64,000 nt of DNA from the NCBI GenBank assembly GCA_002319795.1, contig DCFU01000012.1, forward strand, positions 9,984-73,983, in the 5' to 3' direction. The notes below the pieces were generated by a model that searched no databases, was not told the origin of the DNA, and saw only the letters and a list, made by a program, of their open reading frames with translations. Shown piece after piece: positions 63,770 through 64,000 of this stretch (position 1 is its first letter; every line of letters starts with the position of its first letter). The position numbers and the translations under genes were made by a program. Origin of the DNA: Megamonas sp. UBA1796. GTDB lineage: Bacteria > Bacillota > Negativicutes > Selenomonadales > Selenomonadaceae.

Positions 63770-63798
63770 ATTCTAGAAGAAAAGCTTCGGACTGTCAA
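63770..63798 (-). promoter_or_regulatory. Promoter of the riboswitch-GDT1 unit
   Basis: On the minus strand TTGACA and TAGAAT with a 17-base spacer. The start would fall near 63763, just before the aptamer, which supports both calls. Confidence 0.65.
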
Positions 63799-63833
63799 TG
63801 CCCTGTGTGCAAGGAAGACCGAAATCACATAAC

Positions 63834-63860
63834 AAAAAAGAGCCTGCTGAAAACAGACTC
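63834..63860 (-). terminator. Terminator of the tRNA operon
   Basis: On the minus strand GAGTCTG and CAGGCTC (one G-T pair) around TTTTCAG, followed by six T residues, 16 bases after the tRNA-Phe CCA end. Confidence 0.85.
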
Positions 63861-63876
63861 CCCTAAAAAATCTCAG

Positions 63877-63953
63877 TGGTGCCTCAGAGCGGAATCGAAC
63901 CACTGACACGGGGATTTTCAGTCCCCTGCTCTACCAACTGAGCTACCGAGGCA
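63877..63953 (-). tRNA. tRNA-Phe (GAA)
   Basis: Minus-strand cloverleaf starting TGCCTCGGTAGCTCAG with acceptor ends TGCCTCG/TGAGGCA, anticodon GAA in the loop CTGAAAA, T-loop GGTTCGATTCC, and an encoded CCA end. Confidence 0.96.
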
Positions 63954-63955
63954 AG

Positions 63956-64000
63956 TGGCGACCCGAATGGGACTTGAACCCATGATCTCCGCCGTGACAG
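63956..64000 (-). tRNA. tRNA-Asp (GTC), 3' part
   Basis: The minus strand shows the anticodon loop CTGTCAC (anticodon GTC), the T-arm ATGGG-TTCAAGT-CCCAT, discriminator G and an encoded CCA. The 5' half lies outside the window. It is two bases upstream of tRNA-Phe, so both belong to one transcript. Confidence 0.9.

Noticed and set aside
1..64000. CRISPR arrays, prophage, integrase or replication origin
   Set aside because: No regularly spaced direct repeats, phage structural genes, integrase or DnaA-box cluster were seen; the only mobile DNA noticed is the IS150-type relic.

Overview
The window looks like chromosomal DNA of a diderm Firmicute of the class Negativicutes (Selenomonas, Mitsuokella and relatives). 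The best evidence is a porin with an N-terminal S-layer-homology domain, which is the usual outer-membrane protein of that group. It sits beside otherwise Firmicute-type features: strong Shine-Dalgarno sites, LytST, RpiR and DeoR regulators, a class II ribonucleotide reductase, a yybP-ykoY riboswitch and anaerobic citrate lyase. The species cannot be named from the sequence alone.

Region 1-14.6 kb: the 5' part of a chemoreceptor, a 173-bp relic of an IS3-family (IS150-type) element, then a large tricarboxylate locus. It holds a 2-hydroxyacid dehydrogenase, a DcuC-type carrier, a YbhJ-like aconitase-family hydratase and the full citrate lyase set (citD-citE-citF, terminator, citG, then citC-citX). 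Three LysR regulators of one subfamily are interleaved with these genes. Region 14.8-18.3 kb: purB-purA and a short peptide deformylase.

Region 18.5-31.6 kb: a GH31 alpha-xylosidase/sugar symporter pair with a divergent AraC regulator; nrdJ preceded by tandem NrdR-box-like sites 31 bp apart; ribokinase; a chloramphenicol-acetyltransferase-like gene behind a leader with its own promoter, a 44-codon upstream ORF and an intrinsic terminator; a BmrR-like MerR regulator with a textbook 19-bp-spacer promoter; a DMT exporter; another AraC regulator. Region 31.7-42 kb: a chemoreceptor, a decayed gene, a diguanylate cyclase, another DMT exporter, manA, and an AEC carrier followed by a LytS/LytR pair.

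Region 42-50 kb: a seven-gene sugar/polyol operon (two zinc dehydrogenases, MFS carrier, class II aldolase, PfkB kinase, aldo-keto reductase, AlsE-like epimerase). It has a DeoR-family regulator gene at its end and a promoter covered by two 17-bp dyads. Its substrate is unknown and it is the best candidate for an undescribed pathway. Region 50-60 kb: an ABC transporter without a binding protein, then a cellobiose-type PTS operon in which the SLH porin lies between IIC and IIB, so outer- and inner-membrane uptake and hydrolysis of a beta-glucoside would be co-expressed; an RpiR regulator lies upstream. Region 60-64 kb: gene remnants, a DASS carrier, a DedA protein, a GDT1-family Mn exporter behind a yybP-ykoY riboswitch, and tRNA-Phe and tRNA-Asp genes at the edge.
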